A stretch of DNA of 64,000 nucleotides from Pseudooceanicola aestuarii (GCF_010614805.1 NZ_JAAFZC010000002.1:1-64000), one strand, 5' to 3'. Positions 1 to 8,526 are shown, counted from the stretch's first letter. Program-made: numbers and translations. The notes: generated from the letters alone by a model not told the origin.

Positions 1-397
1 GGGCGACGGCCGTCTCGGCGGGCTGACTGGTGTCCACGCGCTGCTGGGCGGCGTCCTCGGGGGCGAGGATGGCCTGCTGGGCGGCGTGACTGGCGACAAC
101 GGCCTTCTCGGGGGTCTGACCGGTGACGACGGTCTGCTGGGCGGTGTCCTCGGGGGCGAGGATGGCCTGCTGGGCGGCGTGACTGGCGACGACGGCCTTC
201 TCGGTGGCCTGACCGGTGACGACGGTCTGCTGGGCGGTGTCCTCGGTGGCGAGGATGGCCTGCTGGGCGGCGTGACTGGCGACGACGGCCTTCTCGGTGG
301 CCTGACCGGTGACGACGGTCTGCTGGGCGGTGTCCTCGGTGGCGAGGACGGACTGCTGGGCGGTCTGTTGGGCGGGGATGGCGGCCTGCTGGGCTGA
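1..397 (+). CDS. Gly-Leu repeat surface protein, 3' end only (5' cut by window edge)
   Basis: The open frame runs from base 2 without an upstream stop, so the gene starts before the window; 131 residues are visible, ending in TGA at 395-397. The visible part is almost entirely 10-11 residue units of the type GLLGGVTGDD, GLLGGLTGDD and GLLGGVLGGED, forming a 31-residue (93 bp) higher-order repeat. It closely resembles the repeat tail of the protein encoded at 783-2684, so the two are probably tandem paralogues. No RTX nonapeptides and no typical C-terminal type I secretion signal are seen. A secreted or surface role is inferred from the repeats and from the type I secretion genes downstream. 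Its real N-terminus is unknown. Confidence 0.8.
   Translation, partial: GDGRLGGLTGVHALLGGVLGGEDGLLGGVTGDNGLLGGLTGDDGLLGGVLGGEDGLLGGVTGDDGLLGGLTGDDGLLGGVLGGEDGLLGGVTGDDGLLGGLTGDDGLLGGVLGGEDGLLGGLLGGDGGLLG
68..368 (+). repeat. 93-bp tandem coding repeats
   Basis: About three tandem copies of a 93-bp unit, each made of three shorter Gly-Leu-rich submodules, lie inside the truncated reading frame. The copies are very similar in DNA sequence, so unequal crossing-over or slippage could change the copy number in frame (93 is divisible by 3). Confidence 0.75.
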
Positions 398-428
398 TCC
401 GACGCGCCCGAAAAGGGAAGCCTCTTGA

Positions 429-456
429 CGGGCCGGGGAGTTCGCTCCCCGGCCCG
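429..456 (+). terminator. Hairpin terminator after the truncated repeat gene
   Basis: An 11-bp perfect GC-rich stem (430-440 with 445-455) closed by a TTCG tetraloop lies 32 bases after the stop codon. Only a short T run follows (GTTT), so the hairpin is clear but the U tract is weak. Confidence 0.6.
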
Positions 457-782
457 AACCGTTTGGGAGCATCGGTGCCAAACGCGGGTCGGGACAAACA
501 CCTGTCAACAATCACCTGTCTAGCTACGGATTATCCGCACCCCGTCACCGATCCGTGGGAGAAGCGCCATTCCCTGCGAATCCACGACGCAAGTCTTTGC
601 TTTTCTTGCAGCTTCCCCGGCCCGTCCGGGGATTTTCCGTTGCCATATCCATAGGCGTGTATAAAGTATCAAAAGTATGTATAACGCACCAAAGGCGGTG
701 AATCGGGTGGAGATCCCAATGCGTCGCCAGGAGCCAGTTCAATCTTGCCCGCCCGCGGGAACCGGATCAAAGGAAGTCAGAC
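457..782. other. Intergenic promoter region of the large repeat gene
   Basis: No gene is seen here. Base composition falls sharply around 645-690, where AT-rich direct-repeat-like elements (GTATAAAGTATC, AAAAGTATGTATAAC) lie about 100 bases before the start codon. GGAAGTCAG precedes the ATG at 783 and can act as ribosome binding site. This stretch most likely holds the promoter and operator of the downstream repeat protein gene. Confidence 0.55.
667..682 (+). promoter_or_regulatory. Shared 16-bp AT-rich motif, copy 1
   Basis: TATCAAAAGTATGTAT at this place is identical over 16 bases to 15477-15492, upstream of the TPR/glycosyltransferase-like gene, and 13 of 16 bases match 2851-2866, upstream of the second BapA-like gene. 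In a segment this GC-rich, exact recurrence in two promoter regions is unlikely by chance. It could be a regulator binding site or a shared promoter element; the factor is unknown. Confidence 0.55.
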
Positions 783-2684
783 ATGAGCGTCACCCAATTC
801 ACCGCGGAAAGCCCCTCGGTCTTTCGCATCAACGCCACGCAGAGCGAGATCAGCCAATACGTGAAACGTGGCGATGATCTGGTCGTGCGGACGATCAACG
901 GCGACGAAGTCCAGATTTCCGACTTCTACCTGCAAGGTCCGGACGGAGAAGTCAGCTCTCTCCTGCTGGCGGATGACGTGAACAGCGGTGTCAGCGGGGC
1001 CAGCACGACGGACGGCCGCGTCACCGGCGCGACCTTCTTTGACATGATGGAAGACGAAGAGGTCCTGGCCGCCATGGGCATCGGCCTGGGTGGGATCGGG
1101 GCTGTGGCCTCCAGCGGCGACAGTACCGACCCGACGGACCCGACCGCGCCGACGACCCCGACCACGCCGACAACCCCGACAACGCCGACCACGCCCACGC
1201 AACCGACGACCCCTACGGAGCCGACGAATCCGACCCAGCCCACGCAGCCGGAGGAGCCGGGCCAGGGCAGCGTCGTGGACGACGTGACCGGCGGACTGAC
1301 CGACACCGCCAACGATGTCGAGTCGGAACTCGACGAGATGCTTCAATCGCTCGGCGATGGCGATCTGGCGGGCGTGGTCGACGGTGCGCTGGATGTGGTG
1401 GGCGACCTGTTGGGCGAAGGCGGCCTGATCGGTGGCGTCGAAGACGGTGTCGATCGGCTGCTTGACGGGTTGGACAGCGGGCTGACCCAGTTGACAGATT
1501 CGCTGGGCGAAGGCGAAGTCCTGACCGGGGCCGGCCACTTGCTGGGCGAAGTGGTTGAAAACCTGTTGGTTTCGGATGTGCCCGAGTCCCCCGAAGGCCT
1601 GTCGGAACAGGTCACCGCAGGCCTGGCCACCGGCGGTGCCGATCTGGCTGCAGGGCTGGAGGACGGGCTGGCCGCGCTGGACCAGGGTGATATCGGCTCT
1701 GCCGTCGACACGCTGCTGAGCGGCACCACCGATGCCCTGCTGGGCGATGGCGCGATCGTGGACGGCGTGCTGAACGGGGCCGACGACCTGCTGGGCGATG
1801 TGTTGGCCGGCGTGGACGGCGCGCTTGGTGAAGTGTCCGACGGCGACCTGGTCGGCGCGCTGGAACAGATCACCGATGGCCTGCTGCAAGGATTGGTCAA
1901 CGTTGGCACCCCGACTGTGGACGGCTCCGACGGCCTGCTGTCCGACATCGGCCTGCTGGACCCGCTGCTGGGTGACGACGGCCTTCTGGGCGGTGTGCTG
2001 GGTGACGACGGCTTGCTGGGCGGTGTTCTCGGTGACGACGGCCTGCTCGGCGGTGTCCTCGGCGACGGCTCTCCGCTGGAGATCGTGACCGGCGAGGAGG
2101 GTCTGCTGGGCGGCGTCCTTGGGGACGAAGGTCTCCTCGGCGGTGTGCTGGGTGACGACGGCTTGCTGGGCGGTGTTCTCGGCGACGGCTCTCCGTTGGA
2201 GATCGTGACCGGCGAGGAAGGTCTTCTGGGCGGTGTCCTTGGGGATGAAGGTCTGCTCGGCGGTGTGCTGGGTGACGACGGCTTGCTCGGCGGTGTTCTC
2301 GGCGACGGTTCTCAGCTGGAGATCGTGACCGGCGAGGAAGGTCTTCTGGGCGGCGTCCTTGGGGATGAAGGTCTGCTCGGCGGCGTGCTGGGTGACGACG
2401 GCCTGCTGGGCGGTGTCCTCGGCGACGGTTCTCCGCTGGAGATCGTGACCGGCGAGGAAGGTCTTCTGGGCGGTGTCCTTGGGGATGAAGGTCTGCTCGG
2501 CGGTGTGCTGGGTGACGACGGCCTGCTGGGCGGTGTTCTCGGCGACGGTTCTCAGCTGGAGATCGTGACCGGCGAGGAGGGTCTTCTGGGCGGCGTCCTT
2601 GGGGACGAAGGTCTGCTCGGCGGTGTGCTGGGTGACGACGGCTTTCTGGGCGGACTGATTGGCGGACTGGAGGTCGATGCCTGA
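783..2684 (+). CDS. BapA-like N-terminal domain protein with long Gly-Leu repeats (probable secreted adhesin)
   Basis: The protein has 633 residues. Residues 1-65 resemble the prefix domain of BapA-type biofilm proteins (pattern G-D-L-V, G-D-E-V-x-I-x-D-F, G-x-D-G). A short hydrophobic Gly-rich stretch follows (about 98-113), then a Pro-Thr linker (about 116-155), then an acidic helical part (about 165-385) with Leu/Gly/Asp-rich imperfect repeats. From about 390 to the end come near-identical 40-residue repeats made of GLLGGVLGDD-type units separated by an LEIVTGEE spacer. There is no classical Sec signal, no RTX motif and no LPXTG motif. With a type I exporter directly downstream, export by that system and a role in adhesion or biofilm are inferred. 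The ATG is preceded by GGAAGTCAG. The function of the repeats is unknown. Confidence 0.8.
   Translation: MSVTQFTAESPSVFRINATQSEISQYVKRGDDLVVRTINGDEVQISDFYLQGPDGEVSSLLLADDVNSGVSGASTTDGRVTGATFFDMMEDEEVLAAMGIGLGGIGAVASSGDSTDPTDPTAPTTPTTPTTPTTPTTPTQPTTPTEPTNPTQPTQPEEPGQGSVVDDVTGGLTDTANDVESELDEMLQSLGDGDLAGVVDGALDVVGDLLGEGGLIGGVEDGVDRLLDGLDSGLTQLTDSLGEGEVLTGAGHLLGEVVENLLVSDVPESPEGLSEQVTAGLATGGADLAAGLEDGLAALDQGDIGSAVDTLLSGTTDALLGDGAIVDGVLNGADDLLGDVLAGVDGALGEVSDGDLVGALEQITDGLLQGLVNVGTPTVDGSDGLLSDIGLLDPLLGDDGLLGGVLGDDGLLGGVLGDDGLLGGVLGDGSPLEIVTGEEGLLGGVLGDEGLLGGVLGDDGLLGGVLGDGSPLEIVTGEEGLLGGVLGDEGLLGGVLGDDGLLGGVLGDGSQLEIVTGEEGLLGGVLGDEGLLGGVLGDDGLLGGVLGDGSPLEIVTGEEGLLGGVLGDEGLLGGVLGDDGLLGGVLGDGSQLEIVTGEEGLLGGVLGDEGLLGGVLGDDGFLGGLIGGLEVDA
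1970..2655 (+). repeat. Five-fold 120-bp tandem repeat in coding sequence
   Basis: From about 2090 the sequence repeats with an exact 120-bp period for about five copies, each encoding 40 residues; shorter 30-bp units precede it from about 1970. Copies differ at a few third positions and at a Ser-Pro versus Ser-Gln position, so homogenisation is recent but not complete. The period keeps the reading frame. Confidence 0.85.
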
Positions 2685-2690
2685 CGCAGA

Positions 2691-2713
2691 GCGGGCCGGT
2701 TCGCCCGGCCCGC
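2691..2713 (+). terminator. Hairpin terminator after the repeat protein
   Basis: A GC-rich stem with a TTCG-type loop lies just after the stop codon, much like the hairpin at 429-456. No strong T tract follows. Confidence 0.5.
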
Positions 2714-2790
2714 GCAGACTTTCGGTGGGGGCCGGGCAGGGCTGACGCGGATCGTGTCAGCCCTGTGCTGAACCGCGTCGGCATATACGC

Positions 2791-2866
2791 CTAAAGTGTG
2801 TAAGGCGCGCACTTGGAATCAGCGATAGGACGTGGTTAATGTCTATGTGGTATCGTAAGTCTGTAT
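2791..2866 (+). promoter_or_regulatory. Two degenerate copies of the shared AT-rich motif
   Basis: TATCGTAAGTCTGTAT (2851-2866) matches the 16-bp motif at 667-682 at 13 positions, and CTAAAGTGTGTAAG (2791-2804) matches its core at about 11 of 14. Both lie in the AT-rich stretch before the gene starting at 2929. They suggest shared control of the two BapA-like genes, but the degenerate matches alone are weak. Confidence 0.4.
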
Positions 2867-2928
2867 CGCTACCATAATTTGATTTTTCGCGGGTCGTTCG
2901 GTCCGGGCTTTCGGGAAGGTATTGGCAC

Positions 2929-3816
2929 ATGGTGGAAATTTTCACGATCGGCCGGGAGGACGGCGACGCCCCCGCCAGGCAGGAGGGCACGGAGGTCAGC
3001 CTGCCCGGACCCTCGGACGTCTATTTCAGCCCCGCAGCGCCTGGTATCGCCTTTTATCAGAAGACCGGCGCGGACCTGACCGTCACCTTGCTGGACGGGA
3101 CCGAGGTGCGGATCGCGGATTTCTTCGTCATCGGCGCCGACGGGAGCTACAACCGGCTGTTGGACGGGCCCGCAGGGCAGGAAGAGATCAGCGGCCTTGT
3201 CGCGCCGGAACCGCTGCGCCCGGTGACGGAGATGGCAGAGGCCATTGTGGTGGAGGAAACGCCCCCCGCCACGGCGGAAGATTCCGCCACGGCAGACGAA
3301 GAATTCCCCACCACGCCGCCCGCCGACACCGTCGCGCAGGGCGATGTGATCGACGTGGGCTACACCCCCTCCACGCCCGAGGCGACCGGGGATCTGCCGC
3401 CGGTCGAAGCGGCCTCCGGGGGGGGGAGTTTCTTTGGCGCGGGCTCCGACCAGCTGTTGTTCGGGGTGGCGGGCGTTGGCGTCACCGGGCTGTTGTACAA
3501 CGAGTGGGTGGATGACGATGACGGCGGATCGCAGACCGCTTCGGCAGCCTCGACCACGGCCATTGCGATGGACCCGGAGGTCGCCGTGCTGCTGGGAGAG
3601 GCCTCCGAGGACGACACCGACCTGTCGGCGCTGACCGAAAGCGGCGCGCCCGAAACACAGGAATTTGCCCCTTCCGCAACCGGCTCCGACTCGACCGGCG
3701 ATGCGGGGGCGATTCTTTCCGACCAGCCCGGCGGGGATGATCCCGGCGCCGGGTCGTTCGACCTGATCGCGGGGGGGATGCTCGACGGTCTGGTTGGGAC
3801 GGCTGATGTTCTGTGA
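2929..3816 (+). CDS. Small acidic protein with BapA-like N-terminal domain
   Basis: The protein has 295 residues. Residues 25-80 share with the protein at 783-2684 the pattern G-x-D-L-x-V, D-G-x-E-V-x-I-x-D-F, G-x-D-G, so the two are related at the N-terminus. An acidic Pro/Ala/Thr-rich part follows, then a short hydrophobic Gly-rich segment (about 178-192) ahead of a DDDDGG run, then a low-complexity acidic tail. No enzyme motif and no Sec signal are visible. Its 3' end overlaps the TolC-type gene by 11 bases, so the two are translationally linked. It may be a second exported substrate, a chaperone-like partner or a retention element of the type I system; which cannot be told from the sequence. 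Confidence 0.7.
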   Translation: MVEIFTIGREDGDAPARQEGTEVSLPGPSDVYFSPAAPGIAFYQKTGADLTVTLLDGTEVRIADFFVIGADGSYNRLLDGPAGQEEISGLVAPEPLRPVTEMAEAIVVEETPPATAEDSATADEEFPTTPPADTVAQGDVIDVGYTPSTPEATGDLPPVEAASGGGSFFGAGSDQLLFGVAGVGVTGLLYNEWVDDDDGGSQTASAASTTAIAMDPEVAVLLGEASEDDTDLSALTESGAPETQEFAPSATGSDSTGDAGAILSDQPGGDDPGAGSFDLIAGGMLDGLVGTADVL

Positions 3817-5077
3817 CCTGCGGATCGTCCTGCGCGCGCCCCTTTTCACGCTTGTCTGCCTGACCTCCGCCCTGTCGCTTCTCCCGCAGGGCGGACAGGG
3901 GCAGAGTCTGGGACGCGCCGTTCTCCTCGGCGCGTCCCGCGACCCGGAAGTGGCGGCGCTGCGGCAGGACGTGGCGCGCGAGACGTCGAATATCGAGATC
4001 GAGAAAGACGCCCGCCGACCGCAGTTCAGCCTGTCTGGCGACGTGGACGAAGACGAAGGTTACGATCTGGGGATCGCGGTCACCGTCTCGCAATTGCTGT
4101 TCGACTGGGGGCTGTCGCAAAGCCAGATCGACGCCGCGACCGCCAACCGGGTCAAGGTGGTGGCCAACCTGAAAGCGGCGGTCGAAGACCTGACGCTGGA
4201 AATCGCCGAGCTGTATTTCGACCTCGACACCATTTCGCGCAAGATGCGGCGGACGGTGGATTACGTGGCCTTTGCCCGGCGGATCGCCAAGTATTCGGCC
4301 GACCGCGTGGTCGCTGGTGTGGCGGGCAATGCCGAAACGTCGCGGGCGCGGCTGGAGATCGCGCGGGCGGAACAGCTGATGTTCCAATTGGAGAGTGACC
4401 GGCAAAATGCGCTGGCCGAGCTGGAATACAGGCTGGGACCGACCAGCGGCGCCAAACCCGCGCCGCCGCGCCTGTCGTTCATCGATGCCTTCGCCTCCAG
4501 CCGCAACGTGATCGAGGCGGTGATGAATGCGCCCGAATACATCGCCGCGCGGGCTGATGTCTCGATCGCGGAGGCCGGTGTGCGCGCGGCCAAGGCCAGC
4601 CGCAAACCGACGCTGAAATTGCAGGCGCAGGGGCGGCAGGATCTGACCGGCGGGCGCGGGCGCTCCGGTTCTGTCGGGCTTACCGCTGGGGTGGACCTGA
4701 CCTCCAGCGGGTTCCGGGGCCGGGCGGTGATCGCGGCGGAACAGAGCCTGCGCGCGGCGGTGCAACGCCTGACCGGGGTAGAGCGTGACCTTCAGAACGA
4801 GGCGCGGTTCTACCGGCAGAACCTGCGCGCGCTGACCGTGTCGGCGCAATCGCTGGCCGGGCAGGTGGGCGACGCCCAGAAGGTGCTGGACGATTACGAA
4901 CAGCAATTCGTCGTCGGCCAACGCGAACTGGTCGATCTGCTGTTGACCGCGCGGGATCTCTACGATGCCGAGATCGAGGAAATCGACACCCGCCACGAAT
5001 TGCTGCGCACCGAATACGAAGCTGCCCATTCGGTGGGGATGCTGGGCACGATGCTGCTTGGTACGCAGGGAAATTAG
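3806..5077 (+). CDS. TolC-family outer-membrane channel of the type I secretion system
   Basis: The 423-residue protein begins with a signal peptide (hydrophobic core about 8-25, cleavage after Gly-Gln-Gly-Gln). Two duplicated helical halves follow, with the heptad-rich coiled-coil pattern of outer-membrane efflux proteins, including a Q-x-L-F-D-W-G motif around residue 95 and a V-G-Q-R-E-L-V-D-L-L stretch near the end. It would form the trimeric outer-membrane tunnel for the exporter encoded downstream. The ATG at 3806 is preferred over a TTG at 3794 because the signal peptide follows directly; either way it overlaps the preceding gene. It is LapE/AggA-like in context. Confidence 0.85.
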   Translation: MFCDLRIVLRAPLFTLVCLTSALSLLPQGGQGQSLGRAVLLGASRDPEVAALRQDVARETSNIEIEKDARRPQFSLSGDVDEDEGYDLGIAVTVSQLLFDWGLSQSQIDAATANRVKVVANLKAAVEDLTLEIAELYFDLDTISRKMRRTVDYVAFARRIAKYSADRVVAGVAGNAETSRARLEIARAEQLMFQLESDRQNALAELEYRLGPTSGAKPAPPRLSFIDAFASSRNVIEAVMNAPEYIAARADVSIAEAGVRAAKASRKPTLKLQAQGRQDLTGGRGRSGSVGLTAGVDLTSSGFRGRAVIAAEQSLRAAVQRLTGVERDLQNEARFYRQNLRALTVSAQSLAGQVGDAQKVLDDYEQQFVVGQRELVDLLLTARDLYDAEIEEIDTRHELLRTEYEAAHSVGMLGTMLLGTQGN

Positions 5078-5166
5078 ATTGCCATACTAAAGACGTATTC
5101 GTTACATATCTAAAGATAACGCATTTGGGGGCCGCGCTGCGGCCGCGAGTTTCAGGGATGGCAGGC

Positions 5167-7302
5167 ATGGCGCGGGACAGGGCAGGGGACAGGCTGGTCA
5201 CGGGATTGGTCGCATTGTGCCAGGCGCATGATGTCGAGGCCTCCGCCGCGCGGCTGACCGACGGGGTGCCGCTGCGCGCGGGCCGGCTGGACATGGCGCA
5301 GGTGCCGCAGGCGCTGCGCCGGGTGAACATGGGTGGCCGCGCGTTGGATGTGGCGCTGGCGGATCTGTCGCCCTATGCGCTGCCGGTCCTGCTGTTGACC
5401 CGCGATGGCGGCAGCCTGGTCCTGGAACAGTTAACGCGCGACAGCGCCACGGTGATCCTGCCCGAAACGGGAAGCGGCCGCACCACCCTGACCCGCGCCG
5501 AGCTTGAGGAAACCTATCTGGGCCGCGCTGTGATGGCCAAGCCGCTGGACGTGGTCACGCCCCGTGTCGGCGACATGGCGCGCGGCAAGGACCGGCACTG
5601 GATCCTGGGCCCGGTGCTGGACAATTGGGCGATCTATCGCGACGTGTTCATCGCCGCGTTCATGGCCAATGCGTTGGCAGTGCTGACCGCAATCTTTGCC
5701 ATGCAGGTCTATGACCGTGTGGTGCCCAACCAGGCAATGGATACGTTGTGGATTCTTGCCAGCGGCGTCGGATTGGCGATCGTGCTGGAATTCCTGCTGC
5801 GCATCATGCGGGCGCGATTGATAGATATCTCCGGCCGGGATCTGGATTTGCGATTGTCGGCGCAATTGTTTCACAAAGTCGTCAATCTGAAATTGTCGCA
5901 TCAGCCGAAATCGGTGGGTGTGTTTGCCAACCAGGTGCGGGAATTCTCCTCGGTCCGGGAATTCTTCACCTCGCAAACGGCGGGGACGATTTCGGACCTG
6001 CCATTCGTGGTGATCTTCATCGCGGTGATGGCTTTCATCGGCGGGCCGATCGCGCTGGTCGTGCTGACGGGTGCGGTGATGATCATTCTACCTGGGATTG
6101 TGTTGCAGAAGTACCTGGCCCGGATGTCGCGGCAGAACACCCGTGAGGGGTCGGCGCTGAACGGCCTGCTGCTGGAGGCTGTCGGATCTCTGGAAACGGT
6201 CAAGGCCGCGCGCGCCGAAAGCCGGTTGGAGCGCGCCTATGGCCAGCTGACGGCAACCATGGCCGCCTCCTCCATCCGGGCGCGGCAGGTGACGACGATG
6301 CTGACGCAGGGCGCGTCCTCGGTGCAGCAGATCACCTATATCGGCGTGATCATCACCGGGGTCTACCAGATCGGCGCCGGCAACCTGACCGTCGGCAGCC
6401 TGATCGCCTGTTCGATCCTGACCGGGCGCACCCTGTCGCCGGCCACGCAGGTCTGCGGGCTGCTGGCGAAATGGCAATATGTCCGCTCGGCCATGGAGGC
6501 GCTGGACAGCATCATGAAGATGCCGGTGGAGCGTGACAACAGCCGCCATTACGTGCGGGCCGACCGGATGCAGGGCGCTTATGCGCTGCAAGACGTCACC
6601 TACAGTCACGACCCTGAACAGGGTGACGCCGTCGCCATCGCCGGATTGCAGATCCCGGCCGGGCAGAACGTCGCCGTGATCGGCGGCAACGGCGCGGGCA
6701 AATCCACGCTGCTGCGCCTGTTGTCGGGGATGCTTGAGCCGCAATCGGGCGCCATCACCCTGGACGGGCTGGCGCTGCACCAGGTCGATCCGATCGACCG
6801 GCGGCGGCAGATCGGCTACCTGCCGCAGCAGGTCGCATTGTTTCAGGGCACCTTGCGAGACAATCTCTGCCTGGATCATGGCCAGCACGACGACGCGGCG
6901 CTGTTCGCGGCACTGGATGCCGTCGGGCTGGGGCCGCATGTGCGCAAACATGTGCGCGGACTGGACCTGCGGCTGGAAAGTGGCGGCAATGTCTCGGGCG
7001 GGCAGAAACAGGCCATCGGTCTGGCGCGGCTGATCCTTCAGGATCCGCGCATCGTGATCATGGATGAACCGACCTCGGCCTTTGACAATGTGAACGAGCA
7101 GAAGGTGATCACCTTCCTGTCCACCTGGCTGGAGGGGCGCACCGCGATCATCTCCACCCACCGCAAGGAGCTGCTGGCGTTGACCGAACGCGCCGTGGTG
7201 CTGAAGGACGGTGCAGTGCTGCATGACGACAGCCTGAACCACATTCTGGCGATGGCGAAACGGCCCGCCGCGACCGCCAGCAACATCAAGGCCGTGCCAT
7301 GA
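5167..7302 (+). CDS. Type I secretion ABC exporter with C39-like domain (LapB/LssB type)
   Basis: The product is an inner-membrane exporter that powers one-step secretion. Residues 1-130 look like a degenerate C39 domain: the fold-like pattern V-P-L-R-A-G and A-L-P-V-L-L-L is there but the catalytic Cys motif is missing, which suggests substrate docking rather than cleavage. A six-helix transmembrane domain follows (about 155-430). The nucleotide-binding domain has Walker A GGNGAGKST, signature VSGGQKQ and Walker B IVIMDEP. Start choice: ATG at 5167 has AGGGA upstream at good spacing; ATG 5158 and TTG 5125 are alternatives. It overlaps the next gene by 4 bases (ATGA). The absence of the protease cysteine fits non-bacteriocin substrates such as large adhesins. 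Confidence 0.88.
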   Translation: MARDRAGDRLVTGLVALCQAHDVEASAARLTDGVPLRAGRLDMAQVPQALRRVNMGGRALDVALADLSPYALPVLLLTRDGGSLVLEQLTRDSATVILPETGSGRTTLTRAELEETYLGRAVMAKPLDVVTPRVGDMARGKDRHWILGPVLDNWAIYRDVFIAAFMANALAVLTAIFAMQVYDRVVPNQAMDTLWILASGVGLAIVLEFLLRIMRARLIDISGRDLDLRLSAQLFHKVVNLKLSHQPKSVGVFANQVREFSSVREFFTSQTAGTISDLPFVVIFIAVMAFIGGPIALVVLTGAVMIILPGIVLQKYLARMSRQNTREGSALNGLLLEAVGSLETVKAARAESRLERAYGQLTATMAASSIRARQVTTMLTQGASSVQQITYIGVIITGVYQIGAGNLTVGSLIACSILTGRTLSPATQVCGLLAKWQYVRSAMEALDSIMKMPVERDNSRHYVRADRMQGAYALQDVTYSHDPEQGDAVAIAGLQIPAGQNVAVIGGNGAGKSTLLRLLSGMLEPQSGAITLDGLALHQVDPIDRRRQIGYLPQQVALFQGTLRDNLCLDHGQHDDAALFAALDAVGLGPHVRKHVRGLDLRLESGGNVSGGQKQAIGLARLILQDPRIVIMDEPTSAFDNVNEQKVITFLSTWLEGRTAIISTHRKELLALTERAVVLKDGAVLHDDSLNHILAMAKRPAATASNIKAVP

Positions 7303-8474
7303 CGGAGGCCACCGACAGGCTGCTGGCCGATCTGGACGGCAATTACCGACGCCAGACCCTGCGCGCCGCGCGGCAGACCATCTGGCTGGTTTGCCTCACC
7401 CTGCTTGCCGCGATCATCTGGGCCTCGGTTGCGCAGATCAACGAGATCACGCGCGGTGCCGGGTCGGTCATTCCGATGCGCCGGATGCAGACGATCCAGA
7501 GCCTTGAAGGCGGGATCCTGTCCGAACTGACGGTGCGGGAGGGCGATATCGTCTCCGAAGGCGACCTGCTGGTACGGATCGACAGCACGCGCTTTCGTTC
7601 GGCCTATCTGGAGACGGAGGTGGAGATCGAGACGCTGCGCGCCGAAATCGCCCGGCTGGAGGCGGAGGTGCTGGAACAGCCCGACATTGATTTCCCTTCC
7701 GATCAGACCGATGCGACCATGCGCAACGAACAGACCCTGTTCCGCGCCCGCCGGCAAAAGCTGGAGGACGCCGTGCAGGCGCTGGAGGACGAACGCGCCA
7801 TCCTGCAAGAGCAGATCACCGTCACCACGCCACTGGCGGAGGCCGGATCGATCAGCAAGACGGACCTTTACAAGCTGCGCCAGAACTCCGCCAACCTGTC
7901 CGGCAAGATCGCGGAGCTGCGCAATGCCTATGTGCAGGAGGCCTATGACGATCTGGTGGACAAGAAGGCGCGGCTGGTCTCGCTTCAGCAGGTGCTGGTG
8001 CAGCGCAAGGACCAGCTGGAGCGGACGGATATCCGCGCCCGTGTCTCGGGGCGGGTCAACAACGTCAACATCAACACCATCGGCGGCGTGGTCCAGCCGG
8101 GCGAGCCGATCATGGAAGTGACGCCGATCGACGATCAACTGCTGATCGAGACGAAGGTCCTGCCGCGCGACGTCGCCTTTGTCACGCCGGGGATGCCGGC
8201 GAGCGTCAAGATCACGGCCTATGATTTCTCGGTCTACGGGGATCTGCGCGGCACCGTGACCCAGATTTCCGAGGACACGGTGGACGAGGAAGGGCCGAAC
8301 GGCACGCAGGCCTATTACCGCGTCATGGTGACGACGCAGAAAAACTATCTTGAGGCCGGCGCGGAGCAATATCCGATCCGGCCGGGCATGATCGCCGACG
8401 TGGATATCGAGACGGGGCAACGCTCTGTCCTGGGGTATCTGCTGCGGCCGCTGCTGCGCGCGCAATTGCGTTAG
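7299..8474 (+). CDS. HlyD-family periplasmic adaptor of the type I secretion system
   Basis: The 391-residue protein has one transmembrane helix near the N-terminus (about 24-44), a biotinyl-lipoyl-like half (L-E-G-G-I-L-x-E-L), a long coiled coil (about 100-230), the second lipoyl half (I-R-A-x-V-S-G-R-V) and a beta-barrel part ending near the C-terminus with I-R-P-G-M-x-A-D-V-D-I-x-T-G. This is the standard membrane-fusion protein that bridges the ABC exporter and the TolC-type channel. It starts in an ATGA overlap with the exporter gene, so the two are made together. It is LapC-like in context. Confidence 0.9.
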   Translation: MTEATDRLLADLDGNYRRQTLRAARQTIWLVCLTLLAAIIWASVAQINEITRGAGSVIPMRRMQTIQSLEGGILSELTVREGDIVSEGDLLVRIDSTRFRSAYLETEVEIETLRAEIARLEAEVLEQPDIDFPSDQTDATMRNEQTLFRARRQKLEDAVQALEDERAILQEQITVTTPLAEAGSISKTDLYKLRQNSANLSGKIAELRNAYVQEAYDDLVDKKARLVSLQQVLVQRKDQLERTDIRARVSGRVNNVNINTIGGVVQPGEPIMEVTPIDDQLLIETKVLPRDVAFVTPGMPASVKITAYDFSVYGDLRGTVTQISEDTVDEEGPNGTQAYYRVMVTTQKNYLEAGAEQYPIRPGMIADVDIETGQRSVLGYLLRPLLRAQLR

Positions 8475-8526
8475 ACGGCGCCGCCGGGGGGCAGGTGCCT
8501 TGGGACAGAACCGGGGGGTGACGGGG

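Noticed and set aside
1970..2655. Regular repeats as a CRISPR array
   Set aside because: The repeats are in frame, contiguous without unique spacers, and encode a conserved peptide; no cas genes are near.
5077..5166. A full copy of the 16-bp motif before the exporter gene
   Set aside because: Only short CTAAAG cores match there (ACTAAAGACGTAT, TATCTAAAGATA); not enough to list as a copy.
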